Assembly: GCA_001695595.3 (NCBI GenBank)
Contig: MBPM02000006.1
Span: 1,178,001 to 1,242,000 of the forward strand
Direction of reading: 5' to 3'
Source: Plasmopara viticola
Lineage: Eukaryota; Oomycota; Peronosporomycetes; Peronosporales; Peronosporaceae
Length of the DNA: 64,000 nt
Position numbers and translations under genes: made by a program. The notes beneath the pieces are model-generated. The model was not told the DNA's origin, searched no databases, and was given only the letters and a program-made list of their open reading frames with translations. Positions 36,743-48,827 of this stretch are shown here, one piece after another. Position 1 is the first letter of the stretch, and the number at the start of each line of letters is the position of its first letter.

Positions 36743-39219
36743 CTTTGAGAACGTCGCATAAAGCAGGAATGATGGCACTTACTCTGTAAATACATTACAC
36801 CGCCTCCACCGGTAAATAGGCGTAAAATCTTTTTATCTAACTTTAAGGTTGCGACTCCTCCAGTGTTGAATAAGTCTCAATTAAGAAACATGCTACATTA
36901 CTGTAAGGGGGTCACACGCCACCTTGCGTGCAAAATTAATTGAAATCTTTTGAAGCATGACCGTTCACCATCCTCGGTCTCGATAAGATTGACGTGTGCA
37001 TTGCATTGCACTTCGGTCACCCCCATTGCAAACCACGTACACTTGGTTTATTAGTATACTTCAGGCATGGATTAGGTATCCGACACACTTCGAAATGCGA
37101 ACCGGTGCGTGTATTGATAGTGAGCCTGAGAAATACCATTCTTCCAAGGCTCCTTTTGGCTCTTATCACAAGGTTAGATTTGTACGACAGCCTCCTTCCA
37201 ATCAGAGAGGGATGAGTGACATCCATCACTCTCAAGAGTATTGAGCCGTACTCATAAGAAACTATACGAAAAGTTCGTTTGGTCATTATACTAACCGAGC
37301 AGGCAGGAAATGCTCTGGAGGAACTTTCGTCATTGCCTTGACGCACGTTACAAAAATAAAGCATTGTCTACTGCGTGTTTTTAGTGATCCATGCATTAGC
37401 TTTCCATTTTGGTATGATAGCTTTTATTCCGGTTAATAAGGTGCTCTGCATGAGATGGTTGGGTCAAGCGGTGCAAGATAAACACCGTTGGTCTAGTGAA
37501 TATGAGGTATTTCCTTTTGTGGTAGTGTCCCAGTGGCGCAGTAATAGCAACATGAAACCTCTCACGAACCTCAAATAGAAATTAAATTTGTCCTCTATTG
37601 CACATCAAAGCCGGGCTTTCTTGCTGATAGATGTGCATACAAGTAAAAGACCTTCTTAGCCATGATGTTGCACGAATTGGTGATCATTCATCTTGCGCAT
37701 TTAGACAGCTGGAACAGAGCGAGAACCTTAAATGCATTGCTTTGGCGACGTTGGTGCCCCGTCGAGTGAGTTAAGCAGCAAAACTTCTCACTTTTTTAAA
37801 AAAGGAATTGTTTTGTATGCTTGCTTCTGCTCTGCGTTCTAGAGATAGATGCATTGACTTTCCAAACACCATTTGCGCTTCCGGTGGTTTGATACCACAT
37901 TCGCCTTCGGGCAATTGCCACAAGTGTTTTAGTTAACAGTCGGCTAATCCTTAGCACACCAAGCAAACGAAGGAGCCCGACGTTCTGACAATGCTGTCAT
38001 AGCATGGTGATCAAGCTCTAGAATACGTTTACCTTGTCATCAGAATTGCCAGCCATGCAAAATACCCTATACATCAATAACGAGAAAGTCATAAGCGATT
38101 TTAAGGGGTAATAATCAGACATTTATTGTTTTAACCGATCTTCCCAACGTTGATGAGAAAGAAGAGTAAAGCATGAGGACAGAGACAATACTTGAAGCTA
38201 AATCTTAGCGATAGTCAAAGCGAGTAGATCAATACTGCAGAAAGTGATGGGCTCTGCGACTCGCTTACCGTGGGATTCGGGAGAAGTGCATTCGCTCGCT
38301 AAATACCGGCCCGACGCGAAATACGAAAGCTTTACAAATGTATCGTACTCGGTGTCGCAAGCGTACACCTATCTGCTTAAATGTGTCAAAAGCTCTCTTA
38401 AGGCCGTTCGACTCGCGGTGATTATGTAAGAAACTTGGCTAGAAAAAAATACGATGGCTATGCACGTGTTTTAAAAATTACATTAGATGCCGCTTATCTA
38501 AATTAACCAGACGTCGTCAGGATCCCATGAGATACCAATTTCAAACTTACCGGACGCCGTAAGAGTCTCAAGGAATGGGTACCACGCGCGTAATGTTAGA
38601 CCCACATCAGATTCGATTCCAAAGTCTTATTGATGTCCTAACGAGCCCAATTAATAGAGTGGCTTCCACCGTGTCCTAAAACGCGTGCAAACCAGTTTAA
38701 ATACCGAATGAGTGCCTGTCGTGTACTAGATTTAATAGGTCCTTCTATCGAAAGGAAACAAAAGCTCGGCTCAATGTAACAAGCATTATATACAGCAACA
38801 AATAGAGAAGACGCTGCGTAAGGGATACTTTTGGAACTCATACGTTTAATCGCCCATAAAAATAGTCTTGTCGTAGAGCCATGCAAAAGCTACAGACGAA
38901 TCTTTAAGTGTTGCAGGCTTAAGATCTGGCCTATTTAATTTTATAAATTGGACAAGATTCGAAATACCAAGCGCTTTGATTAGAGCTTAAGGAGTTATAC
39001 ATTGGATGCAACTGGATGAATGAGAATCTACAAGTTAACTGGTGTTCAATACAAGGCAGTACATAGAATTGAGAAATTGACAGAAAAGCAGAAATTAACA
39101 CTACTCAAAGAAAGGACCACTTTCTATCTACAATTTGGAGATTACTGTCCTGATTGTAAAGTGCAGATAGATGCTCCACATAAGGCTTAAAAGGGAAAGA
39201 TCAGATTCAGCTTACATTT
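36743..39219. other. Gene-free stretch beyond the gene island
   Basis: Open frames are 115 codons or fewer (the longest is 37017-37364, minus) and carry no recognised domain. No LTRs or tRNA genes are seen. It marks the return to decayed repeat DNA after SDHA. Confidence 0.4.
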
Positions 39220-41340
39220 GGCGAGAAAAAAAAGCATGGCGCATCTAGTCATTGTCGCGTAAACAAGTTCGTAAGATGATCTATATTTGCTCTGAGTATT
39301 GAACGGATATTACTGATCTGAGCTCGCAATTCCTCCACACAAAAAGCTATGGCAGCACCGCTGCATCTAATAGCCCCTGTAATAAATATTTTTTTAGGCA
39401 TTTGAAAAAAAGATACCTGTAACGATGGAGCAGTTTGTACAAGACTACTACAATGCGCTCCTACAAGCGCTATTTAGATAGAGAAGCGCTTTTAGAACTT
39501 CTTGAGCAGAAAATCGCGAGAACTATTGTATTGTCGACGAAGGTGCAAAGGCGTACTCCCTGTTTAAGTTAGAAACAGCGTGAAAACTCTTGAAGGGAAG
39601 AACTAGAAGAGAAATTTTGCTCTTCATTCAGACGCTTGCTAGTGGCAAAAGAGATATACGCAGCAGTAAGGGGCTGTGTTCGTCTTGAAGTTTGATGCGT
39701 GAGCACGAGGATGGATATTAAAAGATCATCAGCGCAAGCCTTCTCGCCATTAATGTGTACGTGCGGTAGGTTTGAGAGAGCTTGTGAACTTTGTCGATTA
39801 GCTGATAGCTCTTTTAACAAAGATTGTAGACATTACCCAAATAGAAACACTTCTCACGAGCAAGGATAGAGCGGAGGTATACCGAACCGTTTTTCAAAGG
39901 ACCATGTCGTAGAAGAGACTACCAACTTTAGATTTGACCGAGGGATGCTCACAGAGTCAGGGCATATCGAGCGGTAGCTAAGCTGAGGAAATGTAGCTAT
40001 ATCCTAACGATACTGTGAGGCGGATGGGTATCCATCAACACTTTATCAAAATAGCCACCGCGAACCTCCTGATTCCTAGCGAATCCAAAGTGAACGAGAA
40101 CTCGACAATCTATCAGTAATTTGCTTTGCCGCTACACTTAAGTGGCCGACCTACGAGGAGAAAGTACAGTCTGTTGAGTCTGCTGGAAGACTAAATGTCG
40201 ACAGGGTAAAGCCCCTATCAGCTCCGTGTTATAAAACATGTATAGAGTTCGCAGGCCTAATTTTCTGACTGACGTGGTAGCCGGAAAAATCTTTAATAAA
40301 CTGAAAGCGGTTCTCCTTGACTCCAAAAGGTCGGGCAATCATACTTGACATTTCATTTTTGAAGGAAGTCCGTCATTATTTAAAGCTTTACAATCACATG
40401 AAAACGACAATGAAATTGTTTTTAAAACCACAAATCCTGTTTTGACTGGCAATATGATACTGCATGCCACTTCACTTCTAGACGCCCTTTAGTGAGGCAT
40501 GGTGCCATCTATGCTAAAAAGCAAAAGCGGTATTGGAGCAGCTACTGGACCGAGTTTGGCATCGTACATAAGATTTTAATGTCGTACAGAAACACTTATA
40601 GTGTAAAGAACATGCATTATACGCATTGGAAAGTACGTAAACTAGCTGGTCGATACTTGTAGGAAGCACCATTCGTTGTATATCGGTAATTTCACAGCTG
40701 GCGCTAGGCCCAAGCAGCATAAGCGGGGCCCTTTTACTGCACCTGAAGTGGCCCTTAAGCCACTGAACAGTGGATAAAACACACAATATCCGTTGTATGT
40801 CGTGCGTAAAGTGGCCGCCTCTAAGTACAGGCAGAATGTGTTACCGCACGTTCGATGGACTGAGCGGTGCTCGCAGCACCACTTGCTGCATATTATGGGT
40901 GATGTGGCTGGTTCAAGCCAAAGCAGCATGGGTGAGGTCCACTTGTTGCACACGAAATGTACGTGAAGTGCACATTACCTTCTGGGTAGTGTTCTAAGAG
41001 GACAGCACTTACGACATCCCGTGATTGGCGTGGTAGAATATTGATTAAGATGTCAAGGGCAAGGTCTTACTTTGTCAAATGAGAGAACAGTGTTCGCTGC
41101 ATACATTACAAGATACAGATCACAGCCTCGATGCCTAGCCATAATGATGCACGTGAAGGGAATTGTGCAGCGCTTAATTTAAATTGCCTTCGCTGTATTT
41201 CCAGTGTGAAGTGGTCGGCCAAAGGCCGACGCACTAGAGTTGCTGCCAGCAAAGAGCGTTTTTACTTGGACGACGAGAAGGGCCTAAAACATTGACACCT
41301 GACGATAGTGCTCTGCTAAATCAGTTTATAAAAGGCACTT
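39220..41340. repeat. Unidentified long repeat, copy X1
   Basis: This region aligns collinearly, with strong divergence, to about 48040-50960. Shared anchors include caaaaagctatgg (39340 vs 48171), aaggcgta (39549 vs 48360), tattcgtcttgaa/gttcgtcttgaa, gcttgacattcc/acttgacatttc with gaaggaagtcc (40347 vs 49922), acttgctgcat (40885 vs 50434) and gtcggcc with aaggccga (41213 vs 50822). It has no readable transposon protein. The family is probably an old retroelement, but I could not name it. Confidence 0.7.
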
Positions 41341-41410
41341 GCCAGTACAAGCGAAGGCATAATAAATTTGAAAGCGAATGTGTTTGTGAATGCTCTGTTT
41401 GTTTCTGCAC

Positions 41411-41412
41411 AA

Positions 41413-41446
<34 letters not shown>
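41411..41446. repeat. (TA)n microsatellite
   Basis: About 35 bases of alternating TA with a single CA interruption directly abut SINE copy B. A shorter TA run (about 41773-41791) follows the other end, so SINE B appears to have landed inside and duplicated TA-rich sequence. Confidence 0.85.
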
Positions 41447-41447
<1 letters not shown>

Positions 41448-41770
41448 TGTATTGTATTGTATTACGTAATCGCGTTGCCAAGTTATGCACGTGCAAGGCT
41501 CAGTCTGGCTAGTCCCCGGCATAGAGTGATGTCCGCATACGTCGGGTCTCGTTCGGCGGGCAGTGCAGCCAGCTCCGAGGTCGTGAGGGTCTTCCATTAT
41601 TTTGTTTAGCTCTGACTCGGTAAGAGCCCAGGTGGCGCCCGGTGCTGGAGACCGTCGCGTCGAGGGCGAGACTCGTTAGAGACCTGCAGATGCCCGAGAG
41701 CACCTGCCCGAAGCGCGCGAGCATTTAGCCCCCGCGCTTGGAAGGAGGGCGTCACCCCAACCTTTTTCGA
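41447..41770 (-). mobile_element. SINE-like element, copy B
   Basis: Minus-strand copy. The pentanucleotide tail ttgtattgtattgtattacg is at its left end, and the element head (ccaacctttttcg) is at the right. TA-rich flanks on both sides are compatible with a target duplication, but their simplicity prevents an exact call. It differs from copies D and E at scattered sites. Confidence 0.85.
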
Positions 41771-42529
41771 AGAATATATATATGTATATATGAGGATTGT
41801 AAAGGTGGAAGCATAGCCTACTGGGTGCTCACGCGACCGAAGAAATAGTCGTTCTTTTAACTTTTGATAAGAGCGGTCCTGGAAGATTCTCAGAAGGCTC
41901 ATAGTGCACGGATTGGGTCTTCGGGCTCTTTAAATCTATCAGATTCGTATAGGCCTTTGGCAAAAATTGCCGAGATGAGACTCATCTTTGGCTCTACCAT
42001 CCGATAGAGGTAAATCTACCGTTTTTCCATCTTTTTGAATTCAGCTATTTGCCGGCGCGCAGCAATTTGCAGTACGGAGGTCTCCCCGTTCGAGAGTCGT
42101 CGAGATCTCAAGGGGTAAGTTTCTTTGTTGCGTTACAATCGCAGTAAATACTAATGATGAGAACTTTACTAGGGTGCCAGGTCGCCACTGGTAATAGCAC
42201 TTTTCTGGCTCAAGAGAGCGGTTTATGACAGCGACCATCCAAAACAATCAAACGAGACAAGGGGTCACGTCGTCGGGAATTTTGGGACAAGCACTAATCG
42301 ATTACCACAATCAAAGCAGCTGAGAATACTTTGCTCGACAACGATTTAATCTATTGGAAGTAGACTTAAGAGAACTGATCCACAAACACCACTTTTTGGG
42401 ATAGTGTAGGTGGAGGAATGCCCATTAACGGCATTCCGGAGAGCCGAGCCTGTCTTAGTCTGTACTTTAATTAAAGAAGTATTTGAATCACCCCTTTCAT
42501 CGTCTCATCCTACTTTTGATTAAAATGAG
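41771..42529. other. No feature recognised
   Basis: About 760 bp between SINE B and repeat Y1; only short frames without motifs. Confidence 0.35.
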
Positions 42530-43170
42530 GAAAATGCGGGCCTACATCAGGCCGTCCGTGAATGCAGTCACCATGACTTGTTTTTAGATTAAAGCTCGGT
42601 GATGGAGGCAGTACATATTTTAATTCATGAACAAATTCATGATTCAGACGCCCTCATTGCTCGTAAACAAGATTTTGTGGGTACTCAAAGCTTATCAAAA
42701 TGATAGCTTTTCTCATAGATTTCATTATATGTTCTCATCACACACAAAACGCTGAAGGGGCTCAAAACTTACCAATGGATAGCTGTGTCTCAAAGGTTCC
42801 ATCATATGTTCTCATCACACAGAAAACCCTCAGGCAAAAGATTTCAGGATTAAGTGCCCAGGTCTTAGCCCTTCTTTCAGGATTGAGCTGCAAGCGACAC
42901 GCGCACATGCTTATCCGTAACGAAAAGCGCCTTAGTAAATTTGTCTGCATTTAGTTGGAAAAAACGGATCTAATCAGTCCGAAAACTTTACGAGGTATCC
43001 GACAAACAATTTGCTCGCATGGGAGCAGTAAATAAATGTGACTGCTACAGAGTATGACAAATTTACACAGCACCTTGCACTGAGGAAACATGCCAAAATA
43101 CATACGATCTTCCGGTGAATGGCCGCTTTTATAGATCGATGTGTGCAATAGACTACAAAAATAATCATGA
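42530..43170. repeat. Dispersed repeat, copy Y1
   Basis: Matches about 46620-47160 in the same orientation. Shared blocks are gtccgtgaaygcagtcaccatga near the start, acaatttrc with preceding cgrtttcggta-type sequence, gcaccttgcactga/gcatcttgcgctga, and the end gatcgatgtgtgcaatag/aatcgatgtgtgcaatag. Y1 and Y2 lie on either side of the GH6 gene. No protein family was recognised on either strand. Confidence 0.7.
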
Positions 43171-43397
43171 CTTATTTATTTCAATTTTAGCCTCACTTAT
43201 GGTTTTATGCATGCATTTAAATGTGCAATTCAAGGCAGGAACTATAAATATTTCGGTATCACTCAGTGACCAGAAGCTTTTCTTTTAAACTATTTCAAAG
43301 GAAAGCTAGCTTTTCAAAACAAAAGCTCGGCTCAGCTCATAATTTGTAAAAACCTCGTCGGTGTATACGAAACAAGTCATTTATCAGTTTTTAACAT

Positions 43398-43722
43398 TGT
43401 ATTGTATTGTATTACGTTATCGCGTTGCCAAGTTATGCACGTGCTAGGCTCTATGGCTAGTCCACGGCATAGAGTGGTGTCCGCATACGTCGAGTCTCGT
43501 TCGGCGGGCAGTGCAGCCAGCACCGAGGCCGTGTAGGTCTTCCATTGTTTTGTGTAGTTCTGACTTGGTAAGAGCCCAGGTGGCGCCCTAGTGCTGGAGA
43601 CCGTCGCGTCGAGGGTGAGACTCGTTAGAGACCTGCAGATGCCCGAGAGCACCTGCCCGAAGCGCGCGAGCATTTAGCCCCCGCGCTTGGAAGGAGGGCG
43701 TCACCCCAACCTTTTCCGAAAA
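43398..43722 (-). mobile_element. SINE-like element, copy C
   Basis: Complete copy with the clearest target duplication of the family: agtttttaacat (12 bp) at 43386-43397 and again at 43723-43734. It has its own variants, for instance a shortened ctctatggctag where other copies have ctcagtctggctag. Its tail is about three TTGTA-type repeats. Confidence 0.92.
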
Positions 43723-43734
43723 AGTTTTTAACAT

Positions 43735-44796
43735 ATGCACAGAAAATTTATCCCATGTATCAATCATTGCGGTAATTATTTTGGTAGCTCAGTTATCTTA
43801 CGACCCGCCACTGACAGTGACAAACACCTCACAAATAACTGCAAAGTGAACTTCTTGCAAGTCGAGAAAGCACAACGGCTACCTTTAAGCTTGACGTCTG
43901 ACGGTCTTGAGTACTTCCTCGGCATGTAAAATGTGTTTGGCAATAGCCGGAATATCTACGTCACAAACTTTTGCGCTCTGTAGCATGTCTCGTGGAACTC
44001 GAATGCACTGCACATCTCTTACAGCTAAGCCATTCGTTATTCAAACTCTTCAAATTGCATCAGTCTCTCTCATTATCCCGCCGGATGTTGTTTGCATCGT
44101 CTGAATTATTATTTGTTTATCGCAGCCATTTATTTCGTTGAAGCACCGACGATATCATTTGGCAAAGCCGAAGATATTTTTTTGGATTGCGAGGGTATTG
44201 CGTCTTTATCCTGGGAAACACGACACGATAGTCTTTTGTGGCACAAATCGTACAAATTACACATAGATTAAGTTTTTGTATGGATTGAAGTTTCTTTACG
44301 ACTTTTGCCATGATGATGGATCTTCTGCACTATCATACGTGTTCAACATGTACACGCACATGTTGTCAGTCTTAAAATTTACCCCCTAGAAAGATTCCAA
44401 TAGATATGTGCATGACTTTATCTCGCAAAGTAAACGTCGCTAGATTATGCATGTATACTTAATTGTCACAATTCACTTTCCATGGCAAAGGGTCTATTTC
44501 ACCCAATAAACACAACTTATAATTTATCTAGTTCACGTTAAAATCGTTCTAAGGAGCGGTGAAAAGTATTATGAAGCTTATTGGAATTTTTGCTTAAAAG
44601 CAGATAGCCTACCTTCCGCACGAGAGAAGGCACCCGAGCTGACTATAGATGAGCGCAGCAGGCAGCACACTGACGATCAGAATCAGAAATCTTGTCGGAA
44701 TAGGCGTTGCACTTTGTATCCTGCCTATCAATCGAGTGCCAATCTCACGATCCCTGATCGTTTTCAGGGTAGCACTTCGCTTGGGATGAAGCAAAC
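43735..44796. other. Region upstream of the GH6 gene
   Basis: About 1 kb with only short frames. It presumably contains the GH6 promoter at its right end; the rest is unassigned. Confidence 0.4.
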
Positions 44797-44803
44797 TCAT
44801 TTT
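44797..44803 (+). promoter_or_regulatory. Oomycete-type initiator motif upstream of GH6 gene
   Basis: TCATTTTCC lies 77-83 bases before the ATG, followed about 25 bases later by CAATTTGC, which resembles the flanking promoter element of oomycetes. Motif match only. Confidence 0.4.
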
Positions 44804-44879
44804 CCTTGAGTTTGCTGTATTTTTCAATTTGCATTCCAGCGCACAACACAAACTTCTTCTTTATCGCCTACTGCTCGCC

Positions 44880-46134
44880 ATGACCAAGACATTGCATTCG
44901 GCCATCTTAATGGCGTCGCTCGCCTTGAGCATGTCTACCCTTAACGTGGATGCGGACAAAATATGTTCCATTCCGCCTCTTTCATACGATCTCGCCAAGT
45001 CCGAGTACCCACACCTTTCGTATGCAATCGATGCCTTGGAGGAATACCCCATTGCTGCTTGGTACACTGATCTTCTGTCGGCCGATGATCGAGCCGCGAT
45101 GCTTCACAACATCACTTCTGTGTGCCCTGAGGACTCGCTTATGACCATTGTCGTTTACGGTCTCCCACGCAAGGACTGTCAAAGTGGGGTATCATTTGCT
45201 GGATCGGTCAATAGCACGGCCGCTTACAAGGAGTTTCTCAACGATCTAACGACCGGCGTTGGTGCTCGGAAGGTGCTTTATATCATCGAGCCTGATGCTG
45301 CGTCACTCCAGGTTGATAGGACTGGTTGCGGTGCTAAATATCAATACCTCGAGAATCTCAAGGTAGCAATCGAAGCCCTGTCGGTGAACATCAACGCTCT
45401 ATTGTATTTGGATGTTGGCTACTGGAGTATCCTGAGTGACATCCAATTCCCAAAGGTTATCCCTGTCGTTGAGGAACTCAGTGCGTCAAAACGCCTCCAT
45501 GGCATCGTTCTAAACACACGCAACTACCGAACCACTACCGAGATCTCCGAGTTGTGCGCCAAATTCCAAAATGCCACCGGATTGACTGAAATGAATTGTA
45601 TTATTGATACGAGCAGGAACTACGTGTACGTGATTTGTTTGTTGATGTGACGGACGAATATTTTTCAGCTCTAACTTTTCTATTTTGTTCCATTCTAAAA
45701 GGCCGCCCATAAGTCAGGATAATTGCAACGTTTTGACGGCAGGTATTGGGGCCCCACCTACATCGGAGACCAACTTTCCGAATCTGGACTACCTCATGTG
45801 GATTAAAGCTCCAGGAGAGAGCGACGGTGTTTGCAGCGGAGGTCCACCAGTCGGCGAATTTTTCGAGGTGGCATTTGAAAAGCTGTGGAACCAAGGTTAC
45901 TTGGTTCATGAGCTTGGTATGAAACCGATTGGAGCGGAAAACACCGCTACTACTCCGACAAATGGTAGCGTGATCCTGGCTGAACCCCCTGCCATTCAGG
46001 GTGGGACTCCTACCACTCAAGATGAGACCCCTGTCCCTCAGTCTGGGACCCCTATCACTCAGTCTCTGACCCCCATAATCCAGTCTGTGACCCCGACGAT
46101 CCAGTCTGTGATCCCTAATACCCCCGTCGCTTAG
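44880..46134 (+). CDS. Secreted GH6 beta-1,4-glucanase (cellulase) with heptapeptide-repeat tail
   Basis: Exon 1 is 44880-45625 and exon 2 is 45702-46134, giving 392 residues. Residues 1-24 are a signal peptide (hydrophobic core SAILMASLALSMS). The GH6 blocks are in order: VVYGLPRKDCQSG with the acid Asp D99, YIIEPDAASL with D139, YLDVGYW, NTRNYR, DTSRN, and after the intron WIKAPGESDGVC with the third conserved Asp. GH6 enzymes cleave cellulose with inversion. The tail after about residue 345 is Thr/Pro/Gln-rich, with seven-residue repeats such as TPITQSL and TPIIQSV, and no cellulose-binding module is seen. ATG 44880 (gccATGacc) is used because the upstream in-frame codon at 44829 is TTG. 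The stop lies inside the repeat array. A decayed relative is at 25612-26290. Confidence 0.93.
45626..45701 (+). other. Intron of GH6 gene (76 bp)
   Basis: Donor GTACGT at 45626 and acceptor AAAAG ending at 45701, phase 2. It joins TSRNY-V-PPISQDNC and keeps GH6 blocks on both sides in frame. An earlier AG (ttttttcag, 45667) would not give the right frame with a GT donor here. Confidence 0.85.
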
Positions 46135-46161
46135 TCTGAGATCCCTACCACTCCGTCTAGG
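46006..46161 (+). repeat. 21-bp minisatellite in and beyond the GH6 reading frame
   Basis: Units of 21 bases of the form ACCCCTATCACTCAGTCTCTG encode TPITQSL-like heptapeptides. Five units are regular, a sixth has a 9-base insertion, and a further unit (atccctaccactccgtct) follows the stop. The TAG stop at 46132-46134 occupies the position where other units have CAG. Confidence 0.85.
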
Positions 46162-46619
46162 TCAGCGAGGAAGATTTTAAACATCGGGACTCACGAATGT
46201 AATAACTTACTTGTTTTTTGTAATTTCAACAACCTTAAAAGGTCGAAGAAATAGTAAAAATTAAAGCAGAATGTTTCCATTTGGTCTAGTTTATTTCCAG
46301 TAGGAAAATTGCATCGCCACATTGCTATAAATTTTGTCCCCTCCCACATTTTATAGTAAGAGTGGCGGGATTTCACAGGTTTGTCATGATCTATAGCGAG
46401 GCGATTGTGATGAAGTGCGTTTACGAAGATGCCCGATACAGCTTTAACTACAATACATACACGGCATATTTACTAACAAACCGTATCCAGGCAAAATCTG
46501 GGATGCTAGTACATTACAAAGCGTGCATTAACTAAACATTTTTCAACGCACCTCATTGTATTACAAAATAATATTCGAAGATGAACTCTTATATGCTTCC
46601 AAGTCGTGCATCAAATGCC

Positions 46620-47160
46620 GTTCCTTCTTCGACTGAGATACGGGCCTAAACAAAGGTCGTCCGTGAACGCAGTCACCATGAGAGCGAGATCTAGTAATGG
46701 ATGCGGGCGATTCCCTTAACTCATGAGAAAATAATGAAGTTTACGCTTTCTTTGCTTGTAGACAAGATAAAGTTAGCACTGGCGGGTATTAAAGTTTGCC
46801 GGGAGAAGGTTGCTCTTGACTCTCCCATCACGTGTATCCAGGACAATTTACAAGTGAGTGTCCAAATTCTAGCGCGTCTATCATTCAAGAGGAGCAAACG
46901 CCACGCTCACATAATCATTGCTTACTAACTCTGCTTTAGTAGACATCTCTGCCTCCTTTACTCAGTGAAGACGGTTCTATTAACCCCGAAATCGTTGCGC
47001 GATTTCGGTAAACAATTTACCTACGTAAGCGAAGTATTTTCGCGCAAGTGCTGCTATGAATGACAGCTCTACGCAGCATCTTGCGCTGACGAGGCATGCC
47101 GAAGGTTATACGAACTTCTAGCTGACGGCCGTTTTCTAAAAAGGAATCGATGTGTGCAAT
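46620..47160. repeat. Dispersed repeat, copy Y2
   Basis: Diverged copy of 42530-43170, same orientation, right flank of the GH6 gene. It is followed directly by copia-derived sequence, so Y may be an upstream part of an old retroelement, but this is inference. Confidence 0.7.
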
Positions 47161-47279
47161 AGAAGTACTAACTCCGTCTCAATATGCTAAATGACCAGTA
47201 ACCACATTCCAAGGCTTTTTTCGACGAAAATCTAGCCTTGACAAGCAAAAGATTGTATTTTATACCGTCTTCATTTATA

Positions 47280-47870
47280 GATGTATAAATTTGGAGCAGC
47301 GCAGCGGGCCAGCCCATCTTCGTCTTGCGCAACGATAAGTAAGTCTTCATTTGTCTGTATATCTAAAACACGATTTTCGCTGCAATACGGTCAAGGGTGT
47401 AGAAGAAATGTAAGCAGCACTAAATTCCTTTTTTAGGAAAACGAAATGACAAGGCCAACTTCATTCTTAGATGGAGTCCATAGTTGTGACGACAAAACCT
47501 TTATAATTCGACGGACCCGGTAGTGATGACGTGGTGAACAGCTTTCAACCAACAAGACGGGTCAATCCACGAAAATCGGGTTTAAAGCCGTCAGCAATGG
47601 AATAGACGGCAAAAAAACAGAAAAAGTAGAATGAAGACGTACATTTTCATAGTAGGATATTTGCCGTGCATCACACAACATGAACTCGAGCTACTCAGCT
47701 GTCGCACTTCTCGTAAACTTTAAATTAGCCGCACTATAAGGCTGTGCTCCGCGTACTCTGCCACCGTGAAAGAATAAGGAGCTTTGCGATCACGTACGAC
47801 AACAATGCCAGCAATGTTCACGCTACAGTATACATGGAAGTGTCACACTAGTTGGCATAGTTGTATCGTT
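47280..47870 (+). mobile_element. Copia-type fragment (end of RT domain)
   Basis: Nucleotide match to 53160-53620 in the same orientation. Shared blocks are gcagcgcagcg with cagyycatctt, aattagccgcactataaggctgtgc/gatcagccgcactaaaaggctgtgc, and the stretch ending ccagcaatgttca. The better preserved copy encodes the copia RPD-type RT end. No open frame remains here. Confidence 0.6.
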
Positions 47871-48465
47871 ACACTAGTCAAAACGATACTCTATGCATCT
47901 TTTTACGATAATATTCGTACTGACGCGCTGACAGAAAAAGCGTTACATAGACCATGAACGATTGCTGATAAGTACTAAAAGAAAGTCCCCACAAGGGGCT
48001 TGAAAAGTAGCCGAAATACAAGCTCAGTTTACATTTAAAGAATAAAAAATTACGTCGCGTCTGGGTGTTGTCGCCAACATCAAAGTTTGATGCCCGATAC
48101 AATCCCCGCATTTTCATAAGTATAGAGCGCATATTAAAATTCTGGACCCACAATTATCCGAGGCAAAAAGCTATGGTAGCAACGCTGCAAATGCAGTGCA
48201 TACAAGACTTCTAAGAAGCAAACTTTCTTTCTTGTTTCCAAGGGAGGCATTCCAATGCAATCAATGCGATCTACAAACGCTTCTCAGATGAGAGGGCACT
48301 CTATAAGAAAAATTTTAGCAAAAAAGAGCTGACCTTTCTGCATTTGTGACGCCGGTGCGAAGGCGTATCCCCCGTTCAAGTCAAAATCAGCATAAATACT
48401 TTTTAAGGGAAGGGTAAAAAATCTCTGCTGTGTATAGAAACGCCTGCTCGTGTCAAGAGAGATTA

Positions 48466-48784
48466 TTGTATTGTATTACGTTATCGCGTTGCCAAGTTAT
48501 GCACGTGCTAGGCTCAGTCTGGCTAGTCCACGGCATAGAGTGGTTTCCGCATACGTCGGGTCTCGTTCGGCGGGCAGTGCAGCCAGCACCGAGGTCGTGA
48601 GGGTCTTCCATTATTTTGTTTAGCTCTGACTTGGTAAGAGCCCAGGTGGTGCCCTGGTGCTGGAGACCGTCGCGTCGAGAGTGAGACTCGTTAGAGACCT
48701 GCAGATGCCCGAGAGCACCTGCCCGAAGCGCGCGAGCATTTAGCCCCCACGCTTGGAAGGAGGGCGTCACCCCAACCTTTTCCG
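48466..48784 (-). mobile_element. SINE-like element, copy D (left arm of inverted pair)
   Basis: Full-length minus-strand copy. It is identical to copy E throughout apart from tail length, and shares with E variants not present in other copies (gtggtttccgc, ccaggtggtgccc, cgtcgagagtgag, cccccacgctt). Its left flank caagagagatta (48454-48465) does not recur at its own right side. It recurs, inverted, beside copy E. Confidence 0.92.
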
Positions 48785-48827
48785 AAAAATCTCTGCTGTA
48801 TTATTATCATATTAATCTCTCTTGTTA
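48785..48827. other. Spacer between inverted SINE copies
   Basis: 43 bases. It contains the inverted copy of the left outer flank (taatctctcttg, 48813-48824) and the inverted copy of the right outer flank (ctgctgtattatt, 48793-48805). Its first 15 bases also match directly to 48416-48430 (aaaaatctctgctgt), which the inversion model does not explain. Confidence 0.85.

Noticed and set aside
44829..44879. A 17-codon upstream extension of the GH6 gene
   Set aside because: It begins with TTG, and the signal peptide reads properly from ATG 44880 in a good start context.
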